Below are positions 11,893-24,274 of a stretch of 64,000 bases of DNA, in pieces. The translations under genes were made by a program, and so were the position numbers. The stretch lies in contig OZ022256.1 of the NCBI GenBank assembly GCA_963978905.1, forward strand, positions 49,648,001 through 49,712,000. Reading direction: 5' to 3'. Position 1 is the stretch's first letter; each line of letters begins with the position of its first letter. A model generated the notes under the pieces. It saw only the letters and a list, made by a program, of their open reading frames with translations, had not been told where the DNA came from and did no database searches. The stretch is from Trichostrongylus colubriformis. Its lineage: Eukaryota; Nematoda; Chromadorea; Rhabditida; Trichostrongylidae.

Positions 11893-13390
11893 CAAAAATT
11901 TAAAAGGATCAATGAGGGATCAGGATTATTTTGTGAAAATTTTACGATTATACTCCAGCACAAAAAATGAGCAAAAAAAGAGAAAAAGCCACAAAACATA
12001 CTTAGACGACTTCTCCAATATACTCATGTCGACGGCATTGTTACGTCGAAACGAAGTTGACGGCGAGGCGGTCAACGCCATGCCGAATTAAGTTCGCCGA
12101 AAGATTAGATGTCGTAGTTGAGTTTCGTGCAATGAGATGGATTTCCGGAACGGATCCACTCCTGGACGGGGCGCGTGATATGGCGCGGCGTTCAAGCCGC
12201 CAACGACGGAAGAAAGTATTCGGTTTTGGCGAAGCGCAGTTGCAGCGTGCTGTACTCGTCTGCACGCTCTCACAAAGCGTCGACGGCGACCTGAAAACTT
12301 TCGATTTCGAGGCGAAGATGTGAAGAGAGCGAAATTTGGGGCGAATTGACCGCAACTATGGTCAGCCACGATTAGACGATGAACGTTGCTGGCTACCATT
12401 GCGGCCATCGGCGAGTGAAGACTTGATAACACGTTGAGCGAGCGCAGGCAGCTACCAGCTACACCATCCCATGAGATATCGAGTTTTGACGAAAGGAAAA
12501 GTGATCAGCCGATAGAGCAATGAAAGCAACAAACCACGTATTGCGAAAATTAACGAAACGCAGGGGAATTTCAGGAAGATAAAAACGAACAGCAATAGAA
12601 GGCTGCCCAAATCAGAGGAATGTGAGATGGTTATCTAGATTTCAATGCGCGAACGCACTTACTAGCAGTTTCCACTAAACATTGGATGTTGCAACCCACG
12701 AATATGAGAAAGCAGTGCACCTCAGACTAAGCGAAACGGCATTGAAGAAGCTGCACTGCATGTTTCAAACAAAGGCTATACGAATGGACTAGCCCATTCA
12801 CAAGTGGATCATGAAATGAAATAGTCGTGAAAGTTTTCTTTAACCAATAAAGGTTTATTAGGAATGTTGAAGCTTCTAAAGGTATTATTGACGATTACTT
12901 GGTTCCGTAGAGCGTATAGCTTTGATTGTTGTTTTGTTGCTTTAATTGTTCGCAAGATGTTTTTTTAAATGTTTCACATGAGTGTAATAGCCTCGTGTAA
13001 TAAATGTATGTATACATTCAGTTTCAATTGGGTTTGTTTCAAATTGAGTGATAAGTTAAAGAGGTAATTATCTGTTATAACTATTTAACTATTATTTACT
13101 TGTTTGTAGCAGTTCCAAGTGGCAATTGTAGCAGACTCTATCAGAGCAGTGAAAGGCAATGCTCAAGGTGATTTTGTAGATTTCAGCGCTCCTAAGTGGA
13201 TCCGAAGGCGTTGAAGGGCACATTAGTACAAGAAGTTGAAAAAAATATTTGAAAAATAACCAAAGGGTACGACATCGAGATTGAGTGATTTCACAAGACA
13301 AAAAGTATAGCATCTGTGGGATCAGATCACCCTGAATGAGTGAAAGGGACCTGATTAGGGTTTCTATCACTAGGACAGAAATTTCGCTTT
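11893..13390. other. Unassigned stretch with a GC-rich island
   Basis: Nothing recognised. Positions about 12040-12450 are clearly richer in GC than their surroundings and open in several frames on both strands, but the translations carry no known motif and no convincing splice pattern. It could be an old repeat or a regulatory island. Confidence 0.35.
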
Positions 13391-13710
13391 AAGGCACACT
13401 CCGCGATAACCTGATAGGTGAACATACCTCATTGGGGCCGTAGTTCCTTGGACAACTATCTAGGCTGCATTCTTTTCGCGCAGCCGGGATATGCCATCAC
13501 GGTGCTTCACCTGCTCGAATTCGCTCCGACGCCAGCCATTTAGGCCCCTTAATGGTCAACTAAGCAAAATGGGCGGCGTCGGAGTGGATTCGAGCACAGA
13601 CAGCGCCACTATGGCGGCGAGAAAAAGGTGCAGCTTAGATAAAGCCTGGCTGAGGAACTACTGCCCCAACAAGGTAAGCTGATCTATCTGGTTATCGCGG
13701 AGTGTGTCTT
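13391..13710. mobile_element. Palindromic MITE
   Basis: The ends are inverted: AAGGCACACTCCGCGATAAC on the left and GGTTATCGCGGAGTGTGTCT on the right. A second inverted pair lies inside, TGCTCGAATTCGCTCCGACG against GGCGTCGGAGTGGATTCGAG. The total is about 320 bp. No other copy was seen in this window. Confidence 0.7.
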
Positions 13711-16052
13711 CGACCACGTGCGGCTCGCGACGCGACAGATGCGAGTTGAAGGCACTGTAACAGTTGGGTCTTAAAACAAAAGCAATTACACCGTCATCGT
13801 TTCAGGACTCAGCTAGTATGTACAGCACCTCTAGCTCACACCAACGCTCTGGTCCTGATGGCACATGCCCTAGCAGCATGAGCACTCTTTTCAAGATGCA
13901 CCTGATCATGAGAGAATATGTGACGATGCAAATGATTTTTTACCAATGGGAAGACAAAAAGTATCGTTCAAAGGCGTTTCCTGGAAGAGAAGTCCTCAAC
14001 ACCGTTTCTATCATTTTTAAAGCACTTCTCATAACCATTTTCAGCTTCAGACGATAGGGAAAAGATTACGGATTGCCCGTTGAGTCGGCTCCGATGTAGA
14101 AATAAAAGGAAGTGGTATCAACAATCCCAGTGGAAAAGCTCGAGGTGACAGCTCGTATTACAAAAAGTAAAAATCGCATAAAAATCGCATTAGATGCATT
14201 GGTTGCAGCATGCTGCAAACGATATGGGAATCACCAACAGGACACATTCGAATGCAAGCAGCAGAATGCAACGTAATGCCCCTTCTAGCTGTGATTGTGA
14301 AAACCGGTCCTTGTAATAGAACACTGCCTTCTCGTTCTCGGCACATCGAAAACCGCCATCGAAGGTGGCGTAGGTTCAGTGTGTCGGTGGTGCATCAACA
14401 GATGGCTTCACGACTTGGAAGGGTGAGTAATTTAAGCAACTTACGAAACAAGAGGAAGAAGCAGCAACCAAGGGGTGCCCGAGAGTCGAGGATTCCTCGA
14501 CAGGGGGGTCGTATTTGACCGAATAGGAGGGTGGGGGTCGGACCTTCAGAGGTCAGCGATAAGCACAATCTAAACTTTCAAAAAGCAGGTGAGAAGCAAA
14601 GGGGATTTCACCGCAAATCCGTGTGGCGAAAAATGAAATAAATATCTTTCTGCCTCAAGAAAGGGCATCTATAGGCCACTGCTGAGAAAAGCCAGACGAA
14701 GCGCGAGCAACGTCTGAACTCAAATCATTCAATCTCAGTGGGTCCCCAAGTTTTGTAGCAGAGATTGGTTTTAGCACGTCACATCAACTACTAATCGATA
14801 TCGATTTCCCATGCATACAGGGAAAGCGGACAGAAAAGCAGCATTATGGCATCAATCCGGGATAGTTTTCTGCGATCCAGGATGGACCCTCTCATATATA
14901 CTGAAGATGTGAAAGACCTTTTATGCGTAAGCACGATTCAGTAACTTTGATAGCACCAGAGATCACAACCGCGAATATCTTACGCCTTCTGGTGATGTAT
15001 ATTTTACTGATTTCAAAGCCAAGGCTGTATTTTGGGGTTTTATCGAGGATGAATGGAAGAATGCTGCCGATATCCGTGGTGATTCAACGAAAAACCGCAC
15101 AATGGGAGCCGAATGACTCCCGGTTTAGCTGGACCCCTACCCAGCCCAACACGACTCCTTTTCGCAACAAACATATCGCATGATAATCTCAGGCCTGATG
15201 TAAGCAAGATAGGCAGCTCAAGGAATGGAAGAGTGAACCATATGCATCAAATGACATCCGATAGATGTACAAAAGTAGCCGAAATGTGAAGAAAACGTGT
15301 TATCAAAAAAGGGCTCGAAATTTCATGAAGCGCGTCAAAAAGTTCCAGCCCATTTGAAAGTAGCCTTTACTAGAAGATCATTTCAAAAGGCTTTTTAAAT
15401 GTCGCGAGCAGTTCTGTTAGGTCGATGCCTATGTCTTTTCCCCGAGTCTTTTATAAATATATTTGCTACCTTGTCAAAATTTTTCTACGTTCAATCGTCG
15501 ATTGATTATAGCCAAGTGTGTTACCATTTCCCTGATGGTCAGGTTCGGGTCCCCCCCACGGTGGAACGTGGTACTCCATATTTATCGGCCGAAACCACCT
15601 CGGAACATTTCGAGGAAAAATCTTGTTTTGCGAACTTGACGCGTCCTGCATGTGCGGTTAGAGATGACGCCCTTATCGTATGTATCCACTAGCTTGCTAA
15701 GGGCTTCCTCGCTGCATTCCAGCCAAAATCGTGAAGCAGAACCAGGCTATGGCGCAGGTACACTCTGGTAATTATGCGGCATTGTGACCTGCAAAAGCAG
15801 GGTGGGTGAGTGATAAGTAGTGTGATGAAAGTGTGTCATGCACACGTTACGCACATAAAGGAGAAATACCAACATTCATGCAAACTAAATAGGGAGGGAT
15901 CAAACACGGGGTAAAATATACGCATCGACCTAATAATTACTTCGTGAGACTCTGTGAAATCGACTTTTCTGGTTTTGACACAAACCTGAGCCACGTGTTA
16001 TCCTGTTATCCGACCATACAATTTGAGCGCGATGCTCTACGAAGCCGCGTAA
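13711..16052. other. Unassigned stretch
   Basis: No gene, RNA or repeat family that I can support. Short open frames have no recognisable motif. Confidence 0.4.
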
Positions 16053-16224
16053 GCCGCATTCATACTCTGCGGTGCCGACGGCACTGCATGGCTGCGTGTC
16101 TTTACGTCTCCGTCTATGTCACCCTGCCTCATGGCCTGCGTCGTCTCTGCATCTCGCCGTGCCGTTCTGCCTGGCCGCCTGTGAACGCAGCCACCTGCTG
16201 CCGGCACTGAGTATGAACGCGGCC
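16053..16224. mobile_element. PIF/Harbinger-like MITE (family B), copy 2
   Basis: A 172-bp element beginning GCCGCATTCATACTCTGCGG and ending CTGAGTATGAACGCGGCC, flanked on both sides by TAA. Three-base TWA duplications are the hallmark of PIF/Harbinger elements. Confidence 0.8.
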
Positions 16225-16227
16225 TAA

Positions 16228-19200
16228 CCTGCTTTCACACGAAATCGTGGAAGCACTTGAATGGAGTTTCTCCCATACCACGAACTGCGGAGCATCCAGT
16301 GTGAGAGCCACTGCCGTTTTGTATAGTCCCATACGAGCCTAGAGTTATACCAAAGACACCGGTGAGTTTTCAGCTTTGCAGCCAGACCGAGCACATATCC
16401 GAGTTTTGGTCCTGATGCTTGAGAGTGGAAGCGGTGCCACACTCCTACAACTACACACGCTTCTATAAATTCCATTTCCGGTCATTGATTCTGTGTTTAG
16501 CGATGGCTCCTAATTTAATGAAGACACCGCAGTAAATTTTTCGTGCTCAGGCTGAAACCACTACTGAAAAATAAACAAAAGATGGAAATAAATCAATCGA
16601 CTATGTGATCCCGAATCACTAACTAGTGCATGACGCACCCTTCTAATATGTTTTTCTACCTTCGGGAAGCGAAAAAGATCAATCACAAGAATTAACAGAA
16701 AGAAGCAAAAGAAACGTAAGGCAGGATTCTCCGGAAAGAAATGTTCAAAAAGAGTTACTGATCGAAGAGATGATCCGTAGTCGTAGCTGAACCGGATACC
16801 ACATCGCCGCAACAATCGTGGTGCTTCTCGTTTGTGCGATCGACGGAGTACGGTACCAGAGCGGCTCGATCAAAACCCACCGAGATTGTCAGTGGAATGG
16901 GTGGGGAAGGAGGAAGCAGACAGCATGGTCGGTGATAAGATAGCCAGGAGACAAGCCGGTCTGTCGGCTGGTTGGCCGACGCTAAACGACATTCCATTCG
17001 ACGTTGTCATCAGCGAGCCAGCTACGATAAAAGTCTAATGATATACTCATCTCATTATTTAGCATTGATATCGCTATACCGGTTCACAGCGCTTCAATGG
17101 CCAGCTGCTCTCTTGCCGTCTATGCCGTAGTCACATATCGTACACCTTGCCCATGACCATCCCTCCTGAACGTAATCCCGCAATTTAAATCCCGCATTAG
17201 CCAATCTTTTCAGCGAAACAAAAAAGATGCAAAAAGTTGTTGATGATTACCCTTGAAGAAAACTTGCTCTTAAAATCTTGCACGAAAGAGGGCGCGAACA
17301 TTTGTTCCTCCTACCTATTCGAGGGGGTGCACACATACGCCGGGTGTAGGCCGGGACACACGGATTTTGACCTATGCCTGCGACCCTGTGACAGTCTGTG
17401 GCCTTGTTCATGTAAATCCTAAGCACTTGCAAGTCGCTTCCGCTGTACAGATGAATGGGAATACCGGGCATAATACCAGAGAAAAAGTCAATTTCATACT
17501 GAGAGAAAATTAAAATAGAACCTACCATACTTTAGAGAATTCAACTCAATTTAATTTGCTGAAGTCAACTGTCACACCCAATTTCTCACTTCTGTAGCTC
17601 ACAATGCTCTACTCGCTTTTCAAGGTAGCTTTAGAGAAAACTGTTATAGAGAACAAGTTTAAGGATGTGCATGGTCACCGCATGACCCGGAGGCCCTACT
17701 GACCGTGGCCCCCAATCGTCACTCCACACTTCTACGCCTTACCTAGTCCAGTGGAGAACACAAAAAAGGTCCAGTCATATGGTTGATTAAAAAAATTTTT
17801 TGAGTTACTCGTTTCGCCTTCTAACTCAGACGTACCACCACCTTTTCATCAACACCTGGAGGCTCATCAGTGATTAGAGGCGCTGATGAAAACCAAAACA
17901 GTCGCCATGCCCCCTTGCTGGTTGTGACCCATTAGCATGTGGGCGTGGCTTGTGAGATGAGGGCAAACTACGCGCACATGCGAACAAATATTGTGCCGAA
18001 TACGAGAGTCCTCTAGAATTTATTTCTCTATCTCAGAAGGGCTTCAGATCCTCTGACCCAGCACAGCTATCAGATCGGCATATACTTTTAGGACAGGATA
18101 TTTGCGCGCACACAGGTGCGATCTGGAGGTGCAGTAGGGTACAAAGCGATTACGCCCAGCACAATACGTAGGCACTGTTATCATTTTGTGGTCCAACCTA
18201 ATATGGACCCCATCCATCTCACGCCTTACGTGGCGGCCACACGAATTTTCTGTCCTCACCCACTGTCAGATGATTGAAGCACTGCCCAGCAAAGGCGTGC
18301 TACCAAGAAGCTGATCAATAATCCGACAATTAATATACATAGTACAGTTAATCAGTTCCTTCTATAGGAAGCACCGCGCATTCTAGTTCTATTCAAAATC
18401 GTGGTGGCAGGTGAATGCTATCTGGCCTATACAATGGCTTACGGAAGCAGGTTACTGTACAAGTCACTGCTTCTATTCTCTACGATGGACCTGGTACCGG
18501 TTTACATAAAAGCGATAAAAGACTTGTCTGGCCTGGAATGATAACGATGGGGAACGATGGGGGGTTCGGTCCCCACATCATGAGAATCAGGTGCGTGCTA
18601 CCTGTCACTACACCAACTTAGCCTACAATAAACATAATTTTATGTCAAAACAATCTTGATGTATTAATTTCACTAACGGCTCCACTTTCCCTCCCCATCC
18701 CTCCCAACAGCCTCATTACAGTACCCAGAGAGCTTTCGATGTTTCCTCCACATTGTAGCCGGGGGAGAAGTAACAAGCTCATACCGTTCCATGGAGCCGA
18801 CAGGCACGTTGAGGAGGCAGACGGCATAGCTGAGAACGCTGTGCGTTTCTCACCAAAAGAAATGAAAATCCGTTAATGGTGGGCACGGAACGTGTTCGTG
18901 GGCAGTAAACACATACGCACTACGTTCTGTAAAGATTTTATACCCCATCGACGACGGGGGCCGCACTGGTTGGAACAACACCTGCTTGATTTTTTCCCAC
19001 ATAGCAGTTTCGAGACATTCAATGCGTTTGGGCGTGTCTGCGGCCACAGTAGTGTATCCATGATCGGTTCAGATTTATTACGAAAGTCCAGATTATAAAA
19101 AGAAGGAGCGTAACAGCTAGAAATCTACAGTGATCTGTCAAGCGCCGTATAAAAAACACTAAACAATAGATGTAGGTTGTTAATAAAACAATAGGTACCA

Positions 19201-19249
19201 TGAAACATCATATTAAATGATGGCAAATATGACCGTTCTAGAGCGAATA
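16228..19249. other. Unassigned stretch
   Basis: Nothing supportable on either strand. Scattered open frames of 60-90 codons lack motifs or splice context. Confidence 0.4.
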
Positions 19250-19926
19250 TTAGGTAGTCTAAAAAGTCTTTTCGTATTTTTAAATACCGCTTTTTCCCTC
19301 AAAACTGCTTTCCACAAAATTTCTTCTGTACATATATATGTAGTACAAGTCCACACGCATCTATAGGTATTTTTGTCTTCCATCTCCCGGATAACCCTTT
19401 TCGGCAAAATAAAAATATCAAAAGTCACCTCATTTTCAACTCCAATTTTTTTCTTTGAATGGCGTTAGACAGGGAAAGGAAAAGGTGATAATCCGATGGA
19501 GCAAGATCAGGGCTATAAGGCAGCAATTTTTATCCAAGCTTGAAAATTTTTTGGAAGAAAAAATTTTAAAAAATTTTTACCACTAGTGAAAAAATGACTC
19601 GCCAAAAAATTCTCGAGCTTGGATAAAAATTGCTGCCCCATCCACCTTATAGCCCTCATCTTGCTCCATCGGATTACCACCTTTTCCTTTCCCTGTCTAG
19701 CGCCATTCAAAGAAAATTTTTTTTATATTTTTTGTATTGGAAATGAGGTTGACCGTTGATATGTTTCTTTTGCCGAAAAGGGTTATCCGGGAGATGGAAG
19801 ACAATAATACCTATAGATGCGTGTGGACTTGTACTACATGTGTGTGTACAGAAGAGATTGCTGGAAAGCAGTTTGGAGGGAAAAAGCGGTATTTGAAAAT
19901 ACGAAAAAACTTTTTAGACTACCCAA
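19250..19926. mobile_element. Large palindromic mariner-type MITE (family H), copy 1
   Basis: About 680 bp. Ends are TTAGGTAGTCTAAAAAGTC and its near complement, flanked by TA. The two arms mirror each other through AACTGCTTTCCA, TTCTTCTGTACA, CGCATCTATAGGTATT, TTCCATCTCCCGGATAAC and GAATGGCGTTAGACAGGG to an AT-rich centre near 19580. It is closely related to 54993-55667. Open frames in the arms, present on opposite strands, reflect the duplication and are not evidence of a gene. Confidence 0.8.
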
Positions 19927-20015
19927 TATTTTGAAATATCATAACTCGCTTCGAAGTTTCGTTCAATCGATATAAGGACCAAGAGATCAACACATTTCTG
20001 CCAACGAGAAGGCAG

Positions 20016-20538
20016 TTAAAGACAGTGTTAGGGGTAATATGGGTGATAAGAAATCCCAAAAGGAGTCATTTAGTGAAAAACTACAGGTCTGAAAGGCCTA
20101 TGCATGGCGAAATCCCCCGTGGAAGGCGCCCCCTCGAGCTGTGGCGGAGGCGGCCCCGTCAGGGCAAGCCGCCTTGGTTTAGGGCAGCGCGCCTCCAGGC
20201 GACGTGATTAGTGGTTGGTCACGGTGAGGGTGGTCAAAGAAATCGCCAGGATTGAGAGTACCGCAGCGCGCTTTCTCACTTTTAGCTTGAAGCTCACCAC
20301 ATGAAAATAGATGCTGTCGCATTTCCGAACACCCCTTCATGTTTACGTCTTGGTAATGCCAATGGAAAACCTATGCGGACTACTCGCCTCTTGAAGGAAA
20401 GGTCGTCCGCGCCTAGAACCAACGGTGGGAAGGGGTCCTATTTCTCGGTTTTTGGCCATTTCCATACTAGGCATCTCGGCTTCCAGATTCACTACTTCTT
20501 TTACTTTTCGTCCGAATTTCCCCTTAAGCTGCCTTTAA
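20016..20538. mobile_element. TTAA-ended TIR element (family C), copy 1
   Basis: Starts TTAAAGACAGTGTTAGGGG and ends CCCCTTAAGCTGCCTTTAA, an inverted pair matching the family end TTAAAGRCAGCATTAGGGG. It shares internal blocks such as TTTTAGCTTGAAGCTCAC, AAATAGATGCTGTCG and GCCAATGGAAAAC with copies at 38.1, 47.7 and 62.1 kb. It is non-coding. It is the most diverged of the four copies. Confidence 0.8.
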
Positions 20539-20799
20539 GATATTCCGGCACGATAAAATTTTCGAGTTCTGGAATCGACGAAATAGTTGAATGTCTTTTC
20601 TACCTCACCTTGGTTTGGAAGCATTTCTCGCGTAAGAAAATATAGAGATGCTTGAAAAAAAGGTAATCGTAGGGGAAAGGTCTGATGAGTATGGAGAAGC
20701 GTCGAGAGTTTCATATCCCAGCTCCACCAGGTTTCTTGTAGTCACCAATGAAACATGCGGTCAGACGCTGTCATGAAGTGAGATCATGCCCTTTCTGTT

Positions 20800-21465
20800 G
20801 ATTAATGCCGGCTGAATCCGATGCAGTTTCGTGCATTTGTTCGATTTCCTCACAGTACTTCTCCGTTGTGATGGTTTTTCCTGTAGCCAAAAAGCTGTGG
20901 TGGATCAAACCGGCTTCTGGTGCGACTCCGGCCTTGGAAAATCTTCAGGAGCTTCGTCGTGATCCAGTTACTGTCCTGACCGCCCTCTAGTGTTGTATTG
21001 AACCCATTTTTCGTCATACGTCACAATGGGTTGCAGACAAGGGTCGTTTTTCTTCCGCAAAGAATGAGACGAACAGACTCCGAGACGACGAAATTCTGGC
21101 AACTCATGCACGATCCACTTGTGAAGCTTCCTTCATCGGCCTAATCTCCTTCAAATAACGTCCTACAGTTTCGAAGTCAAATCCCAGCTCTTCAGCAATC
21201 TCCCTAGTGGATGTTTTTGGTTGGCTTCTATCTGCGTCTCCAATCCGTCGTCTTCAACTTACAATGGCCGACATCGTCCCTCCTGATCTTCCAGGTTTAA
21301 GCCTCCATTTCGGAATTTGACGAACCAATTACGCGTGGTGAGCTCATTTGTAGTACCTTCGCCCCATGCGTTGGTGATATTCCTAGCTGCTTCCACAGCA
21401 TTACGGCCGAGTTTGTACTCGTGAAGCATGATGAGTCGAATTTCGCGTCCTAACAACATCTTCAC
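20800..21465 (-). pseudogene. Decayed mariner-family transposase
   Basis: The open part at 21465-21259 reads as a transposase N-terminal helix-turn-helix region. Recognisable pieces are REIRLIMLHEYKLGRNAVEA, ARNITNAWGEGTT, NWFVKFRNGG and LEDQEGR. Downstream, other frames continue with pieces such as REIAEELGFDFETVGRYL and a stretch before VTYDEKWVQY, but stop codons and frameshifts interrupt them. It has lost function. I did not find terminal inverted repeats. Confidence 0.75.
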
Positions 21466-21469
21466 GGGT

Positions 21470-22316
21470 GAACCAAAACCGTAGGAGAAATGGTGGCAGA
21501 GAAACGGGAGAAAATTTGTGCGCTAGCTTGAAAATTGTGCTTGAAAATGAAAAATGAAAACGAGATATTAGATCACTATATTTGCGCAAGCTTTTAATGA
21601 GTAATGATCAGTGGAACATAGCAGGTGAGAAAACGGTTATTATTTCTGCCACGACCTAATACTATGTTTGATCACATCAATGAAAAATCAGATTTCGTCT
21701 TCAGCGAGAGTAGGCTCATACTCATCATAACCTTTACTGGATTAGATGTTTTTAACACCTCTGACAACCCCGATGTTAAGCTCAATTGGCTTGCACAATA
21801 TTCGAACAGCAAACAATGCATAGTGTCCAATCCAGGCGCTGACGCTTTTTCCCAAGCAGCAGTCTACTCTAGAATGGGTGGTATGGCTGGGGCAGAACGA
21901 CCAGAATTCAAAAAATTGACAGGAAAGTATAAAAGGCAATCATATTTGCAACAAGGGATTTCATACATATGGTCACAACACCTTTGACAGCCGCCCTGTT
22001 ACTTCATTTGCGAGCAGGTTAGGCCACACCAATCCATTCACGGTATATCCCTACGATTCCATCAATCAGACAATGAACTTTACACCTACCAGAAGACCAA
22101 GGTGCAAAGAATACAGGGCTATTTCTTTCGCAGAAAATTCTTCACACAAATCAAGTATACCGAAACGCATCACAGTAACTGGAACGGCCAGTGTTCGAAA
22201 AATAGTCATTCCTTTCCGCCATTTGTGTATGACTTCGATGATTTCAAGGACAAGTAAGAAACAATATCGAAAGTGAGCAGAGTGCATTTCATTTCACAGA
22301 AATACATAGCTGAGAA
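21470..22316. other. Unassigned stretch
   Basis: No supported feature. A 120-codon open frame at 21625-21987 shows no recognisable motif. Confidence 0.35.
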
Positions 22317-23004
22317 GGGTGCTACTGGAGTTAGGGGGGCACTCAACAAAAGCATAGGCCGCGTTCAATTTCTGCTTACAGGCGATCTCAAGATTATTTT
22401 ATGCTGCGATACAGTTACCTAACTCAAAAAAACGAATATCATCCTTCTAATAGTATATTACGCTTAAATTAGGCTGACCAACCATCTACACGTATTTGGC
22501 CAAGGTGAGGTGTGTAGACTTATGTCCAATTTTCGCGCGGCCGCGCACGGCGAAGGCGAGTTGATTTCTTCGCATGTGATTACGTTCATTGCAATACTCC
22601 CTTGAGAGTCTTACGCTTATTTTACTGTCTTGTCCTCTTAGGGCACAAGAGTTATTGTTTTTTGATAATGATGAAATAACCAGCTATTTTACAAGGACCT
22701 CCATGGTACCAGACCCTTGCGTCCTAAGCGGAATTCCAACCGACCGCGACAAGTTGTGTTGATGGCGCCGCGAGTTCGACGTACAAAGCGAAAATTCGAC
22801 ATAAGTCTACACACCCACGGAAAGGGAATCTCCTTCTCCAGGCTCAGGTTTACCCAGGATAAACGAAAAACAAATCCTCCTTATCAAAATCATTTCTTTG
22901 CAAAATTCAAGCCCGATTCAGCCAGCGCTACAACCTCTTTGAGCTCCAATCATAGCTTTACAGAGCACGGTGTGCTGACCCCCTCTCCTAACTCCGGTAG
23001 CGCC
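22317..23004. mobile_element. TIR element of family F, copy 2, split by a nested MITE
   Basis: The left end reads GGTGCTACTGGAGTTAGGGG and the right end CCTAACTCCGGTAGCGCCC. The halves 22317-22509 and 22816-23004 align in order with the uninterrupted copy at 11514-11892, and the inserted segment 22510-22815 does not. A long open frame crossing the right half is an artefact. Confidence 0.8.
22510..22815. mobile_element. MITE of family G, copy 1, nested in family F
   Basis: Inverted ends: TGTGTAGACTTATGTCCAAT on the left and CGACATAAGTCTACACACC on the right. The segment CACGGCGAAGGCGAGTTGAT and the following TTCTTCGC block are shared with 57398-57778. I could not identify a clean target duplication. 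Confidence 0.75.
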
Positions 23005-24082
23005 CTGAGTAGACCACAGTGGCCTCTTTCATGCGTGAAAAAGAAGGACGAAACCCCTTCTCGAAGGGAAGCAGGACAAAAAACAAAGTACTGGGTACGT
23101 CTACTTGGCACTAACCGCAGGACAAAGTTCGATCACCGAGATTTGCAGGATAATCTACGCGGCGAGCGTGAAGACTTCAAAAGTCATAGGATATTCCCAG
23201 AATACATTCCTACATTCTTGCCGACGCGGGAAATACACTAATACATGTGATGGCAAAGTAAATTTACCGTAATACCTTATGTTACCGTATTACTAGTTAT
23301 AACCAATTCACCGTAACACCATTCATCATAAATTTGACAAACGATTCTTCTACTTAGGAATGAGAAACCATCGAACACAGGGCTGTTTTGAAGCGAGCTA
23401 ATGGCATTTCTTACATATGAATCACGGCCAACACTGGAAGCTGGTGGTATTAGCGTGCCGTGCTAAAAAGAACTGAAAATACGACCACGACAATGGCCGA
23501 TTGAAACTTCTTCATCCGACCACGCACCAGTCGGTCCAGCATAGGACAGGTTCCAGGCTGCTAACACATGGATGAGCCGGCCGCCCGCCTCCCATGATGG
23601 CTGGCTGAATGGTCGCGTCCGATAAATCAAATCGATCCGATTAAGGAATGACCCATCGAATGATCAGATAAGAGGGATGTCGACCGCAAATATTATCGTG
23701 TCAAAAACATACGCGTAAAGCACAAAATGGGAGAAGGAGTTGTATTATCATTTAGTTCTCGGGTATACGCCACACACCCAAATTCTACTGGGAACTATAG
23801 CAGTGCAAATTGATTGCCAAATGTAAATATGGCCTAGAAAAAAAAAAGAAAAAAAAATAGATATGATCTGGTGAGGTCAGCCTATGTTCAACACAGCGTT
23901 TCTATCCTCAGGCGGTACCACAGCGTATGTGGTACAAAAACGGCTTCTTCGGTTTCAATGGAAATCGATCTCCCTGTCATGCCAAGCGTAGAGTACCAGT
24001 TTCCACCGCTTTATTCACTATACAGAAGCATGAAAATCGCAATCAGTTGATGATGCACTGACTTACAGGGAGGGGCCAGTTA
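23005..24082. other. Unassigned stretch
   Basis: No supported gene or repeat. It contains simple A-rich and tandem TACCGTAA-like wording around 23260-23330 only. Confidence 0.4.
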
Positions 24083-24274
24083 GGCCACGCCCCCTCTCTC
24101 CCCCCCCCCCCATACCTTGCGCGGCAGGGCAAGGTGTGTTCACAGGCAGCGTGACAGAGTGGCACAGGAGAGGTGCAAAGACAACGCTAGCAACGAGGCA
24201 GGGCGGCTTAGGCGGAAACGCAGAGACACGCAGCCACACCTTGCCACCAGCACCGCGAAGTATGAACACTGCTA
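24083..24274. mobile_element. PIF/Harbinger-like MITE (family B), copy 3 (inverted)
   Basis: About 190 bp between TTA triplets. It carries GCAGAGACACGCAGCCACAC and GCGAAGTATGAACACTGC, the complement-side wording of the family. A C-run near 24100 has expanded. Confidence 0.75.

Noticed and set aside
12041..12432. GC-rich open frames on both strands
   Set aside because: Open in several frames at once because of composition. No motif or splice signals were found.
22717..23241. 174-codon plus-strand open frame
   Set aside because: It spans the end of a nested MITE and the right half of family F. The corresponding frame is not kept in the other F copy.
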